Shown one piece after another: positions 1 to 8,699 of a stretch of DNA of 64,000 nucleotides. Both the position numbers and the translations under genes were made by a program. Source of the stretch: Verrucomicrobiota bacterium (GTDB taxonomy: Bacteria > Verrucomicrobiota > Verrucomicrobiia > Opitutales > UBA953); NCBI GenBank assembly GCA_016871415.1, contig VHDL01000001.1:1-64000 (forward strand), read 5' to 3'. Below the pieces are notes generated by a model that had not been told where the DNA came from, ran no database searches, and saw only the letters and a list, made by a program, of their open reading frames with translations. Positions within the stretch are counted from its first letter, which is position 1. Every line of letters starts with the position of its first letter.

Positions 1-193
1 CGGCGTCCTCGTCGGCGGGCTCGGGCAGCGTCGCGCGCCCGTCGGCGAACTTCCAGCCCGCCTCGCCGCCCTCCCTCGATTCACGGAGCACGCGCACGCA
101 CGAGGCGTCGGGCCAGCCGACTTCGATCAGCTCCCGGACGACGTCTGTGCGGCCCGAGCCGGCCGCGCCGAGCACGATTACCAGCGGCGTCAT
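1..193 (-). CDS. P-loop NTPase, N-terminal fragment (cut by window edge)
   Basis: The gene reads leftwards out of the window, so only about 64 N-terminal residues are visible. They begin [19 protein letters not shown], a hydrophobic strand followed by a Walker A-like loop at residues 9-16. The usual lysine of the loop is arginine (GAAGSGRT). The start ATG overlaps the aroC stop in an ATGA, so the gene is translationally coupled behind aroC. The rest of the protein is outside the window, so neither the family nor the substrate can be named. A small GTPase or kinase is possible, and the Arg at the lysine position may mean altered or absent nucleotide hydrolysis. Confidence 0.6.
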   Translation of the reverse strand, partial: MTPLVIVLGAAGSGRTDVVRELIEVGWPDASCVRVLRESREGGEAGWKFADGRATLPEPADEDA

Positions 194-1299
194 GCCTTCC
201 TGCCGCAGCGGCCGAAGGGGGCGTTCTGTCCGCGGTCGCGGATCCAGTGGTCGACCGTGACGAGCGCGGCCATGGCTTCCACGATGGGCACCGCACGCGG
301 GAGCACGCACGGATCATGCCGTCCGCGGGCCGTCAGTTCACGGGCGCGTCCGTCAGGGCCGACCGTACGCTGCGGACGGAGCACCGTTGCGGTCGGCTTG
401 AAGGCGACGCGGAAGACCACCGTCTCCCCGTTGGTGATGCCGCCCTGCGTGCCGCCGGAGCGGTTGGTCTCCGTGCGGATCCTGCCGCCGCGTCGCACGA
501 AGACGTCGTTGTGCCGCGAGCCCCTCATGAGCGTGCCGGCGAAGCCGCTGCCGATCTCGAAGCCCTTGGTCGCGGGCAGGGAGAGCATCGCCTTGGCCAG
601 TTCAGCCTCGAAGCGGTCGAACACCGGTGCTCCGAGGCCGGGCGGGAGATTCTCGATTGCGCAGTAGATCACGCCGCCCACCGAGTCGCCTTCGGCGCGG
701 GCCTCCTTGATGAGCGCCTCGATGCGCGTTGCCGTTGCGGGATGCGGGCAGCGGGTGGGCGAGGCCTCGATCTGGCGGAGCGAGGGCGTGCGGGCGGGCG
801 GAGGCATGCGCACGTCGGACACCGACTCCACCCAGGCGGTGATGCGTGCCCCGCAGGCGTGCTTCAGGACCGTCTTGGCCACCGCTCCGGCGGCAACGCG
901 CGCGGCCGTCTCGCGGGCCGAGGAGCGTCCGCCGCCCTCCACCGCGCGGATGCCGAACTTCGCGTCGTAGGTGAAGTCGGCGTGGGACGGACGGTAGGCC
1001 GTGCGCATCTCCGCATAGGCGGAGGAGCGCTGGTCCGCGTTGCGGATGACGATGGCGATGGGCGTACCGAGCGTCAGTCCGTCCGGAGAGATTCCGGAAA
1101 GCACCTCGGGCTCGTCGCCCTCCTTGCGCTGCGTCGTGAGCGCGCTCTGCCCCGGCCGGCGTCGGGCGAGCTCCGAACGCAGGAAGCCCAAGTCGAAGGG
1201 TACGCGCGGCGGGCAGCCGTCGATGACGACGCCGATTGCAGGTCCGTGGCTTTCGCCGAAGGTCGCGATGCGGAAACTGTGCCCGTGGATGTTGCCCAT
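190..1299 (-). CDS. aroC: Chorismate synthase
   Basis: AroC converts 5-enolpyruvylshikimate-3-phosphate to chorismate with reduced FMN, the last step of the common aromatic pathway. The 369-residue protein has the normal family length and begins [20 protein letters not shown], which contains the signature around residues 8-19. Further family blocks follow: [23 protein letters not shown]-type sequence near residues 47-70, [17 protein letters not shown] near 123-139, and the [13 protein letters not shown] segment near 281-293. It is followed by, and overlaps by 4 bases, the partial P-loop gene. Chorismate made here would feed the trpE product encoded at the far end of the window. Confidence 0.97.
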   Translation of the reverse strand: MGNIHGHSFRIATFGESHGPAIGVVIDGCPPRVPFDLGFLRSELARRRPGQSALTTQRKEGDEPEVLSGISPDGLTLGTPIAIVIRNADQRSSAYAEMRTAYRPSHADFTYDAKFGIRAVEGGGRSSARETAARVAAGAVAKTVLKHACGARITAWVESVSDVRMPPPARTPSLRQIEASPTRCPHPATATRIEALIKEARAEGDSVGGVIYCAIENLPPGLGAPVFDRFEAELAKAMLSLPATKGFEIGSGFAGTLMRGSRHNDVFVRRGGRIRTETNRSGGTQGGITNGETVVFRVAFKPTATVLRPQRTVGPDGRARELTARGRHDPCVLPRAVPIVEAMAALVTVDHWIRDRGQNAPFGRCGRKA

Positions 1300-1309
1300 G
1301 CTTCTGTGT

Positions 1310-1352
1310 CAGTTCAAAAGAGACGCCGCCTGACCGGGGGCCGGGCGGCGTC
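1310..1352 (-). terminator. Probable intrinsic terminator after the lipoprotein gene
   Basis: A 9-bp inverted repeat (GACGCCGCC at 1322-1330, GGCGGCGTC at 1344-1352) lies directly downstream of the minus-strand lipoprotein gene. On the minus strand it is followed by a T-rich stretch TCTCTTTT. It separates that gene from aroC. Confidence 0.55.
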
Positions 1353-1376
1353 CGTCTGGCGGTCCCGCCCCGACGC

Positions 1377-1811
1377 TCAGCGGCGGAGGTTGGAGGAGAT
1401 GCGTGAGATCAGCTTCTGGCTCTCGGGCAGGTTGCCGAAGTTGCCGTACTTGATGGACACGGCCGTGTAGGTCTCGTTCTTCTCCTTGTCCTCCGTCTTC
1501 GCAATCTCGACGGTGACCAGGAGGTCGCCGACGGAGCGGGCGAAGACCTTGACCCCGACCTTGTCGTTGTCGCCGCCGGGTCCGGTGATGTCGGACTCGC
1601 CGGTGCGCATCATGCCGGGGGTCTGGTCGAGCGAGCGGTTGACCGCGTTGAAGACGTTTGCGACGGGCGCGTTGTAGCGGGTAGTGACGACGCCGGAGAT
1701 CTGGCTCGCCGAGGCCTCACGGCTGTCCGGGTTGTCCACGCCGACCTTCGTGTTGCAGCCGGTGAAGGCGATGGCGGAGACAAGGAGGGCGGCGGCGAGG
1801 GCGTGCTTCAT
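1377..1811 (-). CDS. Small lipoprotein, DUF3568-like
   Basis: This 144-residue protein has a classic lipoprotein signal: MKHALAAALLVSAIAFTGCN with the lipobox FTGC, so Cys19 should be lipidated after signal peptidase II cleavage. The mature part is soluble, with alternating strands such as SQISGVVTTRYNAPVANVFNAV and VGVKVFARSVGDLLVTVEI. This pattern resembles small DUF3568-type lipoproteins, but the assignment comes from general appearance only. It stands alone, with a terminator-like hairpin after it and a 10-bp inverted repeat about 90 bases upstream of its start. No function can be given beyond a probable envelope location. Confidence 0.75.
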   Translation of the reverse strand: MKHALAAALLVSAIAFTGCNTKVGVDNPDSREASASQISGVVTTRYNAPVANVFNAVNRSLDQTPGMMRTGESDITGPGGDNDKVGVKVFARSVGDLLVTVEIAKTEDKEKNETYTAVSIKYGNFGNLPESQKLISRISSNLRR

Positions 1812-1899
1812 GGTGTCGGTGGAGGATGGTTTCTTTCAAAGCATAGCCGGCGAGGCTTGGCAAACGATTTCGCCCCTCCGGCGGCCCCGGGTGCAGTCC

Positions 1900-1928
1900 G
1901 ATTTGTAATTAGAAAGTCATTACAAATC
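1900..1928. repeat. 10-bp inverted repeat in the divergent control region
   Basis: GATTTGTAAT (1900-1909) and its exact complement ATTACAAATC (1919-1928) flank a 9-base spacer. It is A+T-rich in a G+C-rich setting and lies about 90 bases upstream of the lipoprotein start and 270 bases upstream of mraZ. There is no T-run, so a dimeric regulator site is at least as likely as a terminator. Confidence 0.5.
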
Positions 1929-1989
1929 CGTCCGCGCCGCGTCCGCCGGCCGGCCGGTCGCGCCCCGGTGGGCGACCTGGGCGCGCCCG

Positions 1990-2148
1990 GTTGATCACCC
2001 CGCCTCCCATTTATTCCAGTATAAATGACCTAAAGCGCTGAAAGAGAGAGCTTAACCAAAAATAAAGACTGATATCATTCATTAAACTCCAAACCGGGCG
2101 ATCTGTGAACAAGAGAATGGAAGCCTGGGGGGCTAATTCCTTGACCTG
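1990..2148 (+). promoter_or_regulatory. A+T-rich leader and probable promoter region of the dcw cluster
   Basis: The 387 bases between the divergent lipoprotein and mraZ starts hold no gene. Their right half, especially about 2005-2095, is distinctly A+T-rich and is the obvious place for the dcw promoter. TTGACC at 2141-2146 could be a -35 element, but no good -10 element follows at 17 bases, so no exact promoter is called. The region ends in the MraZ operator. Confidence 0.4.
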
Positions 2149-2183
2149 TGGGGGGATGTGGGGAAAAGTGGGCGAACTTGGGG
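2149..2183 (+). promoter_or_regulatory. MraZ operator: four TGGGN repeats spaced exactly 10 bp
   Basis: TGGG occurs at 2149, 2159, 2169 and 2179, that is, TGGGN boxes separated by 5 bases on one face of the helix. A further TGGG lies at 2126, off the 10-bp register. E. coli MraZ is known to bind TGGGN direct repeats separated by 5 bases upstream of its own gene. The array ends 15 bases before the mraZ start codon chosen here, so autoregulation of the dcw cluster is the natural reading. Confidence 0.8.
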
Positions 2184-2198
2184 CTTTATCCCAACCTC

Positions 2199-2657
2199 AT
2201 GTCCATTGGCGCCAACAACCTTCTCTTCACCGGCATCCACAACGGAAAGCTGGATGAGAAGAACCGTGTCACCATTCCGGCGTCCTGGCGTTCGGACGGC
2301 ACGGGCGACCTGAACTTCCTCGCGATGTTCCATCCGGCGCTCGGCACCATCGTGGTGTTCCCGCCCTCCATGATGCAGCGCATCCGCGACGCTTCGTCGC
2401 AGGTGACCGTGAGCGATCCGGACAAGATGAACGCGCTCCGCACGCTGGGTGAGAACAGCCTGCAGGTCGTCTGCGACAAGGCCGGACGCATCACGCTCAA
2501 CGAGCACGTCGTGAGGCAGGCGCAGCTAGAGCGGGACGTCGTGTTCAGCGGCTCCTTCAGCACGTTTCAGATCGCCTCCCCGCGTCCGCCCAAGGCTGAC
2601 CGCGAGTCGGAGTCCGCCCGCACGGTTCTCCGCGCCCTGCGCGAGCTCGGCCTCTGA
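2199..2657 (+). CDS. mraZ: Transcriptional regulator MraZ
   Basis: MraZ is the DNA-binding first gene of most dcw clusters. The 152-residue product from ATG 2199 begins MSIGANNLLFTGIHNGKLDE and has the two expected AbrB-like swapped-hairpin halves, each with a DxxxR motif: DEKNR near residue 20 and DKAGR near residue 93. A longer frame from 2148 exists, but its extra 17 residues would be encoded inside the operator, so the internal ATG is preferred. There is no strong Shine-Dalgarno sequence at this start. The protein is expected to bind the TGGGN array just upstream and tune expression of the genes that follow. Confidence 0.93.
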   Translation: MSIGANNLLFTGIHNGKLDEKNRVTIPASWRSDGTGDLNFLAMFHPALGTIVVFPPSMMQRIRDASSQVTVSDPDKMNALRTLGENSLQVVCDKAGRITLNEHVVRQAQLERDVVFSGSFSTFQIASPRPPKADRESESARTVLRALRELGL

Positions 2658-2708
2658 GCCGTATCCAAAACTTACTTACACTACCCACAGCTTGTTCACA
2701 GACCCCCG

Positions 2709-3626
2709 ATGACCAGCCACGTGCCAGTCCTGCTGGAGGAGTGCATGACGCTCCTCGCCCCCGCGGAGGGGCGCGCCTACCTGGACTGCACCTACGGCGG
2801 CGGCGGGCACACGGAGGCGATGCTCGCGCGCGGGGCGAGCGTCGACGCGATGGACCGGGACCCCGAGGCCGCCGTGCGCGCACGGGCCGCCTCGGAGCGC
2901 CATCCCGGCCGCTTCCGCTTCCATCCGGAGGATTTCCGGCACCTTGACCGCGTTCCGGGACGGTATGACGGCGTACTGATGGACATTGGGGTGTCTTCGT
3001 ATCAGCTCGACGTCCCGGAGCGCGGCTTCGCCTTTAGGCATGACGGTCCCCTCGACATGCGCATGGACACCGCCCGCGGCCGCACGGCCGCGGAGTTCCT
3101 CGAGCGCGGCTCCCGCGACGAGATTGTCCGGGCCGTCCGCGATTACGGGGAGGAGCCGCGCTGGCGCCGCGTCGTCGAGGCCATCGTGGCCGCGCGCGGC
3201 ACGGGCCGCCTGTCCCGCACGGTCTCCTTCGCCGAACTGGTGGCCGAGGCCGCCCCGCCGCCGCCCGGCCCCCGCAGCGCCCACCCCGCCACGCGGACCT
3301 TCCAGGGCGTGCGCATCGCGGTCAACGATGAGCTCGGCGCGCTCGAGCAGGCGCTCCCTTCGGCCTTCGGCAAGCTGACCGACGGAGGCGTGCTCGCCGT
3401 CATCTCCTTCCATTCCCTCGAGGATCGCATGGTGAAGCGTTACATGAACGGCCTGGCCGGCAGGCCGGTCGACCGTGACGACGCCACCCCGCAGGACGAG
3501 AGGGTGCGCCGCGCCGAGCTGCTCACGCGCCGCGCCGTGAAACCGTCCGACGCCGAGCAGTCGCGCAATCCTCGGAGCCGGTCCGCCCGGCTCCGCGCTG
3601 TCGGGAGGCTGGCCGAAATCCGATGA
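2709..3626 (+). CDS. rsmH: 16S rRNA (cytosine1402-N4)-methyltransferase
   Basis: RsmH (MraW) methylates N4 of C1402 in 16S rRNA using S-adenosylmethionine. The 305-residue protein is of typical length. It starts MTSHVPVLLEECMTLLAP, carries the SAM-binding DCTYGGGGHTEAML block at about residues 22-35, and has the downstream family segments LMDIGVSSYQLD near 93, RTFQGVRIAVNDEL near 196 and ISFHSLEDRMVK near 234. It is second in the dcw cluster after mraZ, as in most bacteria, and its stop overlaps the ftsL start in an ATGA. Confidence 0.97.
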   Translation: MTSHVPVLLEECMTLLAPAEGRAYLDCTYGGGGHTEAMLARGASVDAMDRDPEAAVRARAASERHPGRFRFHPEDFRHLDRVPGRYDGVLMDIGVSSYQLDVPERGFAFRHDGPLDMRMDTARGRTAAEFLERGSRDEIVRAVRDYGEEPRWRRVVEAIVAARGTGRLSRTVSFAELVAEAAPPPPGPRSAHPATRTFQGVRIAVNDELGALEQALPSAFGKLTDGGVLAVISFHSLEDRMVKRYMNGLAGRPVDRDDATPQDERVRRAELLTRRAVKPSDAEQSRNPRSRSARLRAVGRLAEIR

Positions 3627-4012
3627 AGCCCGTCCGCGCGCTCAGCTGGATGACCGGCGCCGCCGTCCTGATTGTCTTCTTCATCGGGATGATCGGCGTC
3701 ATGCGTCTCCGCATCGCCGCCAACGAGGTGGGCGGGCGCATCGTCCGTCTCGAGCGCGGCTCCGGTGAGCTCACCAAGGAGCTCGAGCGCCTGCGTCGCG
3801 TGCGCGACCAGCACTGGGACACCATCCAGCTGCAGGACCGGGTGGGGGAGTCCTTCCGGCCCCCGCCTCCCGATCAGGTGGTCTGGATTCCGCGCATCTT
3901 CGTTCCGCCGCCCCCCGCGGCCGGAGCGGCCAACCAGCAGGGCCCTCGCATGACGGCCCGTGAAGTCGCCTTTCGTCCGATGACGGGGCAGGGAGGAACA
4001 CCGCTGCGATGA
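3623..4012 (+). CDS. ftsL: FtsL-like division protein
   Basis: FtsL is a short bitopic division protein that, with FtsB and FtsQ, activates the FtsW-FtsI septal synthase. This 129-residue product has one membrane helix at about residues 11-28 (TGAAVLIVFFIGMIGVM). A charged, leucine-spaced segment follows at about 29-65 (NEVGGRIVRLERGSGELTKE), suitable for a coiled coil, and the tail is rich in Pro and Ala. Sequence identity is not decisive for this family. The call rests on topology and on the position between rsmH and ftsI with 4-base overlaps at both ends. The Pro-rich tail is longer than usual. Confidence 0.75.
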   Translation: MKPVRALSWMTGAAVLIVFFIGMIGVMRLRIAANEVGGRIVRLERGSGELTKELERLRRVRDQHWDTIQLQDRVGESFRPPPPDQVVWIPRIFVPPPPAAGAANQQGPRMTAREVAFRPMTGQGGTPLR

Positions 4013-5802
4013 CCCTTCCCCACGCCAGGCGGATTCGCTTCCGTTCTCTGGCCTGGGTCGTGTCCGCCTGCTTCCTGGCCGTGCTGGTCAGGCTGGTGCA
4101 ACTGCACTGGGTGGACGCCCCGGAGCTGCGCGCCGAGGCCTATCAGGCACGGCGTCACGTCGAGACCCGGCCCTGCCGTCGCGGAGAGATCCGCGACATG
4201 CAGGACAACCTGCTGGCCGTCTCCGAGGACGTCTGGGACATCGGCGTCGACCCCGAGTCGCTGCGTCCCGGGGAGGAGTCGCGCATCCCCGAGGTGGGGG
4301 CCGCGCTCGGGCTGCCTCCGGCCAAGGTCCGTGAGGCCTTCGTCTCACGGACGCGCGTGGACGCCGAGGGCGTCGAGCGCAAGGTGCGTTGGGTGGTCCT
4401 GCTCAAGGAAGTCGGCGAGCCCGTGATGCGCAAGGTCCAGGCGCTGCGCATCAAGGCCTTGCGGGCCGAACCCAAGTACCGGCGCAGCTACCCCAAGGGT
4501 AGCCTCGCCTCCCACGTCGTCGGCTACGTCAACAAGGAGGGCGTGCCGGCCGCCGGCATCGAGCGCGTGATGGATTCGCTGCTGGCCGGGCAGAACGGAT
4601 GGATCGAGTCCGAGCGCGACGGCCGTCGCCGGGAGATCGCCAGCAACCGCCTGCGGGAGGTCGTCCCGGTGGACGGCAGCACGGTCGTGCTCACCATCCA
4701 TGGCCAGGTCCAGAGGGCCTGCGAGGATGCGCTGGACGCCGCGGCCCGGCGTTACCGTCCCAAGGGCGGGGTCATCATCGTGAGCGAGCCGCGCACGGGA
4801 CGCATCCTCGGCCTCGCCAACTGGCCCACCTTCGACCTGAACCGATTCTACGACGCCCAGGCCGCCCCCATGGACAGCCAGCGCAACCGCGCGGTCTCGG
4901 ATGTCTATGAGCCCGGATCGGTCTTCAAGATCGTCTCGGTCGGGGGCGCCCTCGAGGAGGGACTCGCCACCCCCAATTCCGTCTACGACTGCGGCGCCAC
5001 GCACGTGCCCTACCGCGGCCGCATGGTCTCGATGCCGGCCGACTCGCACGCCATGGGGGTCGCGGACCTGCGGCAGATCGTGCGGGAGTCCTCCAATCGC
5101 GGCACGGTCCAGGTGGGGATGCTCTACGCGGAGCGCCTCGGCGAGGAACGCTTCTTCAACCTGGTCAAGTCGTTCGGCTTCGGCTCGACGAGCGGGCTGA
5201 TTACCGGCGCCGAGGTGTCCGGGCTGCTCATACCGCCCAGGAGCTGGGACGGCCTGACCATCTCGCGCATGCCGATGGGCCATTCGGTCAGCGTCACCGC
5301 GATCCAGATGCACATGGCCATGTCGGCGGTGGCCGCCGAGGGGCTGCTGATGCAGCCCCAGCTCGTGCTGCGCGTCGAGGATCCGGTCACGCGCGAGCCC
5401 TTCCTCTCCTATCCGGCGCGCAGCCGGGGCCGCGTGCTGTCCGCCGAGACGGCGCGTCGACTGGCGGGCATGCTGCGCGAGGTGTGCGGCAAGGGCGGCA
5501 CCGCGCCCGTGGCGGACATCGCCGGATACGAGGTGGCCGGCAAGACGGGCACGACGCAGAAGATCGTCGGCGGACGCTATTCGAGCGCGCATCACGTGGC
5601 GTCCTTCTGCGGATTCTTCCCCGCCCAGGATCCCCGCCTCGCGGTCACCGTCATCATCGACGAGCCTCAGGGCGAGGGCGTGGGCTACGGCGGGAAGGTC
5701 GCCGCGCCCATCTTCCGCGAGGTGGCGGAGAAGTGCATCCGCTGGCTCGACATCCCCCCCGTCGCCTCCGTCCGCGGCGCCTTCGCGGAGGTGCGCCGAT
5801 GA
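4009..5802 (+). CDS. ftsI: Septal peptidoglycan transpeptidase FtsI (PBP3)
   Basis: FtsI is the class B penicillin-binding protein that crosslinks septal peptidoglycan together with FtsW. The 597-residue protein has one N-terminal membrane helix (about residues 12-27), a dimerisation region, and a transpeptidase domain with all three active-site motifs. These are SVFK with nucleophile Ser304, SSN at 361-363 and KTG at 512-514. There is no C-terminal PASTA domain. Start and stop both lie in ATGA overlaps, with ftsL and murE, showing translational coupling. Confidence 0.95.
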   Translation: MTLPHARRIRFRSLAWVVSACFLAVLVRLVQLHWVDAPELRAEAYQARRHVETRPCRRGEIRDMQDNLLAVSEDVWDIGVDPESLRPGEESRIPEVGAALGLPPAKVREAFVSRTRVDAEGVERKVRWVVLLKEVGEPVMRKVQALRIKALRAEPKYRRSYPKGSLASHVVGYVNKEGVPAAGIERVMDSLLAGQNGWIESERDGRRREIASNRLREVVPVDGSTVVLTIHGQVQRACEDALDAAARRYRPKGGVIIVSEPRTGRILGLANWPTFDLNRFYDAQAAPMDSQRNRAVSDVYEPGSVFKIVSVGGALEEGLATPNSVYDCGATHVPYRGRMVSMPADSHAMGVADLRQIVRESSNRGTVQVGMLYAERLGEERFFNLVKSFGFGSTSGLITGAEVSGLLIPPRSWDGLTISRMPMGHSVSVTAIQMHMAMSAVAAEGLLMQPQLVLRVEDPVTREPFLSYPARSRGRVLSAETARRLAGMLREVCGKGGTAPVADIAGYEVAGKTGTTQKIVGGRYSSAHHVASFCGFFPAQDPRLAVTVIIDEPQGEGVGYGGKVAAPIFREVAEKCIRWLDIPPVASVRGAFAEVRR

Positions 5803-7322
5803 GCCCCGCCTCGATGTCGGCCTCGCGATCCATGGAGAAGCCCACGTTCCAGGAGCTCATGGAGGGGCTCCCCGTGCTGGGGCGTTCCGGCGACTGGTCC
5901 GCTCGCGTCACGGGGCTGGTCACGGACAGCCGCCGGGTGCTGCCCGGGTCCCTCTTCTTCGCCCTGCCGGGACAGCGCAGCGACGGGCACGTCTTCGTCG
6001 ACGAGGCCGTGGCCCGCGGCGCGGCGGCGGTCGTCTCCTGGTCGCCGGTGGGCGGCATACCCGCCGTGGCCGCCGCCCACATCGGCCAGCCCCGCAAGGC
6101 GTTGGCGGAGGTGGCGCGCCGTTTCCATGGACATCCTGAGCGTTCGCTCACGCTCGCCGGCGTCACCGGCACCAACGGGAAGACGACCGTGTCGACCCTG
6201 CTCCGCCACCTGCTACAGTCGGACGGCTCCTCCTGGGGGCTCATCGGGACGGTGCGTTACCATCTCGGCGGCCGCCGTTCGGTGCCTTCATTCAAGACCA
6301 CGCCGGAGTCCGCCGACCTGGCGGACTTCTTCCGCCAGATGGCGGACGCCGGTTGTGCCGGGGCCTGCCTCGAGGTCAGTTCACACGCGCTGGACCAGGA
6401 CCGCGTCCACGGCTTCCGTTTCGCGGTCGCCGGCTTCACCAACCTCACTCGTGACCACATCGACTACCACGGCGACCTCGAGGCCTACTTCGCCGCCAAG
6501 CGCAGGCTGTTCGACGGCGGCACCGGTGACGCGCCGGGCGCTTGCGCGGTGAACGTCGATGACGGGTACGGCCGGCGTCTGGCCGAGACCTGCCGCGGAC
6601 GCGGCGTCGTCGTCACGTACGGCCGCGCGGCCGGCGCGGACCTCCGCGCGGAGGACGTCACGCTCGATTCCGTCGGCGCGGCCTTCACGGTGCGCTGGTG
6701 CGGCGCCTCCGCGCGCTTCGTCAGCACGCTACCCGGCGCCTACAACGTCGAGAACGTGCTTTGCGCGCTCGCCATGGCGGCCGGCCTCGGCCGCGATCCG
6801 CTCGCGTTGGCCGCCGCCATGGCGGACTTTCCCGGCGTGCCCGGACGCATGGAGCGGGTCGACGCGGGGCAGGAGTTCCAGGTCTACGTCGACTACGCGC
6901 ACACGGACGACGCCCTGCGCAACGCCCTCGGCATGCTGCGGGCCATCACGCCTGGCCGCGTGCTCTGCGTGTTCGGCTGCGGCGGCAGCCGAGACCGTGG
7001 CAAGCGGCCCGTCATGACCGCCGCGGCCGCCGGCCTCGCGCACCGCGCGTGGGCCACGGCTGACAACCCCCGCCGCGAGAGCATCGAGGACATCTTCGCC
7101 GACATGCGCACGGCCCCCGGCGGGGTCGCGAACGTGGCCTTCGTGCCCGACCGCAGGGAGGCAATCGCCCTCGCCCTCGCCGACGCCCGTCCGGGCGACT
7201 GCGTGCTCATCGCTGGCAAAGGACATGAGACGACCCAGGAATTCGCGGACACCGTCGTCCCGTTCGACGACCGTCTGGTCGCCCGCGAGCTCATCACCCT
7301 GAGGAGGGGCCGCGCGAACTGA
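5799..7322 (+). CDS. murE: UDP-MurNAc-tripeptide synthetase, meso-DAP adding
   Basis: MurE adds the third stem-peptide residue to UDP-MurNAc-L-Ala-D-Glu using ATP. From ATG 5799 (overlapping the ftsI stop) the protein has 507 residues. It contains the Mur ligase ATP loop GVTGTNGKTTVSTL near residues 120-133, the carbamylated-lysine region, and DNPR at 422-425. The DNPR signature is known to select meso-diaminopimelate over lysine. The reading frame is open further upstream, but that extension lies inside ftsI and is rejected. The stop overlaps the murF start by one base (TGATG). Confidence 0.96.
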   Translation: MSPASMSASRSMEKPTFQELMEGLPVLGRSGDWSARVTGLVTDSRRVLPGSLFFALPGQRSDGHVFVDEAVARGAAAVVSWSPVGGIPAVAAAHIGQPRKALAEVARRFHGHPERSLTLAGVTGTNGKTTVSTLLRHLLQSDGSSWGLIGTVRYHLGGRRSVPSFKTTPESADLADFFRQMADAGCAGACLEVSSHALDQDRVHGFRFAVAGFTNLTRDHIDYHGDLEAYFAAKRRLFDGGTGDAPGACAVNVDDGYGRRLAETCRGRGVVVTYGRAAGADLRAEDVTLDSVGAAFTVRWCGASARFVSTLPGAYNVENVLCALAMAAGLGRDPLALAAAMADFPGVPGRMERVDAGQEFQVYVDYAHTDDALRNALGMLRAITPGRVLCVFGCGGSRDRGKRPVMTAAAAGLAHRAWATADNPRRESIEDIFADMRTAPGGVANVAFVPDRREAIALALADARPGDCVLIAGKGHETTQEFADTVVPFDDRLVARELITLRRGRAN

Positions 7323-8692
7323 TGCCCTGCTTCGCGCCAAAACGTCTCGCGACGTGGTCCTCCGGACGCTGGACCGCGGCGCCCGCCGTGCCGGTCACGG
7401 GCTTCGGCGTCGACTCCCGTTCGCTCGCTCCGGGCCAGGCTTTCGTGGCGCTCCGCACCGGACGTCGGGACGGGCACGACTTCCTGGCCGACGCCCGCGC
7501 CCGCGGCGCCTCCTGCGCGCTGGTCTCCCGCACGGTCGACGACGTCCTGCCCCAGCTGGTCGTCGATGACGCCCAAGCTGGCCTGCGTCGCATCGCCGCC
7601 GCCTGGCGTGAGGCCTTCGCGGGTCCCGTCATCGGCGTGACCGGCAGCGTCGGCAAGACCTCCACCAAGGACCTGCTCGGAGCGCTGCTCGGCCCGGCCG
7701 CGTTCGTGACGGAGGCGAACCTCAACAACACGCTGGGGGTGCCCCTTATGCTGTTGCGGACCGATTCCGCCGTCCACCGTTGCGCGGTGATCGAAGCGGG
7801 GATGAGCCTGCCGGGCGAGCTGGGCCTCTCCGCTCGCGTGCTCAGTCCCGACCTCGCGATCGTCACCGCCGTGGCGGCCGTGCATCTCGAAGGGGTGGGC
7901 GACCTGGACGGAGTCGCTCGCGAGAAATCCGAGCTCGTCGCCGCGCTCCGACCCGGCGGACGTGCGGTCATTCCTGCCTCCCTGCTCGACTGGCCCTCGT
8001 TCGCCGCCCACGCCGGACGCTGCGTCGCTGTGCGTTTCGTCGGCGAGCCCGATCCGGCCGTGAAACCCGCCCGCCTCGTGGAGGCCGCCCTCGGCCGCGA
8101 CGCCTCCGGCCGCCGCACGCTGACCGTGGACGGCCATCCGATGGCCCTCGGCCCCGTCTCCGACGGGCTTGCGCGCAACGCCGCGCTGGCGGTCGTCGCG
8201 GCCGGTCTGGCGGGGGCGGACGCCGGAGCCGTCGCCGCGGTGCTCGCCTCCTGGATGCCTCCGGCCGGCAGGGGCAGCTTGCACGTCGAGGGCGCCCGCT
8301 CCTGGTACGTCGACTGCTACAACAGTAGTCCCGCCTCCCTGCTGGATTCCGCCGCGAGCTTCGACCGTCTCAGCCGCGAAGACGCGGAGGGTCGCCTGTG
8401 GATTGTCGGAGGCATGGCCGAGCTCGGCGCCGACTCCCTGCGCATGCATCGTGAGGCCTTCGCGGCGCTGCCCGTCCGCGCCGGCGACCTCGTGGCGGCC
8501 TTCGGCGGCGACGCACCCGCCGCGCTCGAGGCCGTGCCGTCCCTGGCCGCACGCCTCGCGGCCGCCTCCCATGCCGAACTCGCCGCGGCCGCGGCCTCCC
8601 GACGAGGCTTCGTCTTCGTCAAGGGCAGCCGCTCCCACGCGCTCGAACGGGCGCTTCCCGAGTCCGTACGGACCCAGGTCCATTTCCACTGA
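7322..8692 (+). CDS. murF: UDP-MurNAc-tripeptide:D-Ala-D-Ala ligase
   Basis: MurF joins D-Ala-D-Ala to UDP-MurNAc-tripeptide, the last cytoplasmic ligation before MraY. The 456-residue protein has the ATP loop VIGVTGSVGKTSTKDLL near residues 102-118 and the EANLNNTLGVPL segment near 134-145 that follows it in MurF proteins. It also has the central YVDCYNSSPASLLDS region near 329 and a C-terminal Mur ligase domain. It is of normal length and lies between murE and mraY. The start overlaps the murE stop by one base. Confidence 0.95.
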   Translation: MPCFAPKRLATWSSGRWTAAPAVPVTGFGVDSRSLAPGQAFVALRTGRRDGHDFLADARARGASCALVSRTVDDVLPQLVVDDAQAGLRRIAAAWREAFAGPVIGVTGSVGKTSTKDLLGALLGPAAFVTEANLNNTLGVPLMLLRTDSAVHRCAVIEAGMSLPGELGLSARVLSPDLAIVTAVAAVHLEGVGDLDGVAREKSELVAALRPGGRAVIPASLLDWPSFAAHAGRCVAVRFVGEPDPAVKPARLVEAALGRDASGRRTLTVDGHPMALGPVSDGLARNAALAVVAAGLAGADAGAVAAVLASWMPPAGRGSLHVEGARSWYVDCYNSSPASLLDSAASFDRLSREDAEGRLWIVGGMAELGADSLRMHREAFAALPVRAGDLVAAFGGDAPAALEAVPSLAARLAAASHAELAAAAASRRGFVFVKGSRSHALERALPESVRTQVHFH

Positions 8693-8699
8693 AGAAACC

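Noticed and set aside
5484-5798. N-terminal extension of murE inside ftsI
   Set aside because: The extension is Arg-rich shadow sequence of ftsI; the ATG at 5799 gives the normal MurE start and a 4-base overlap.
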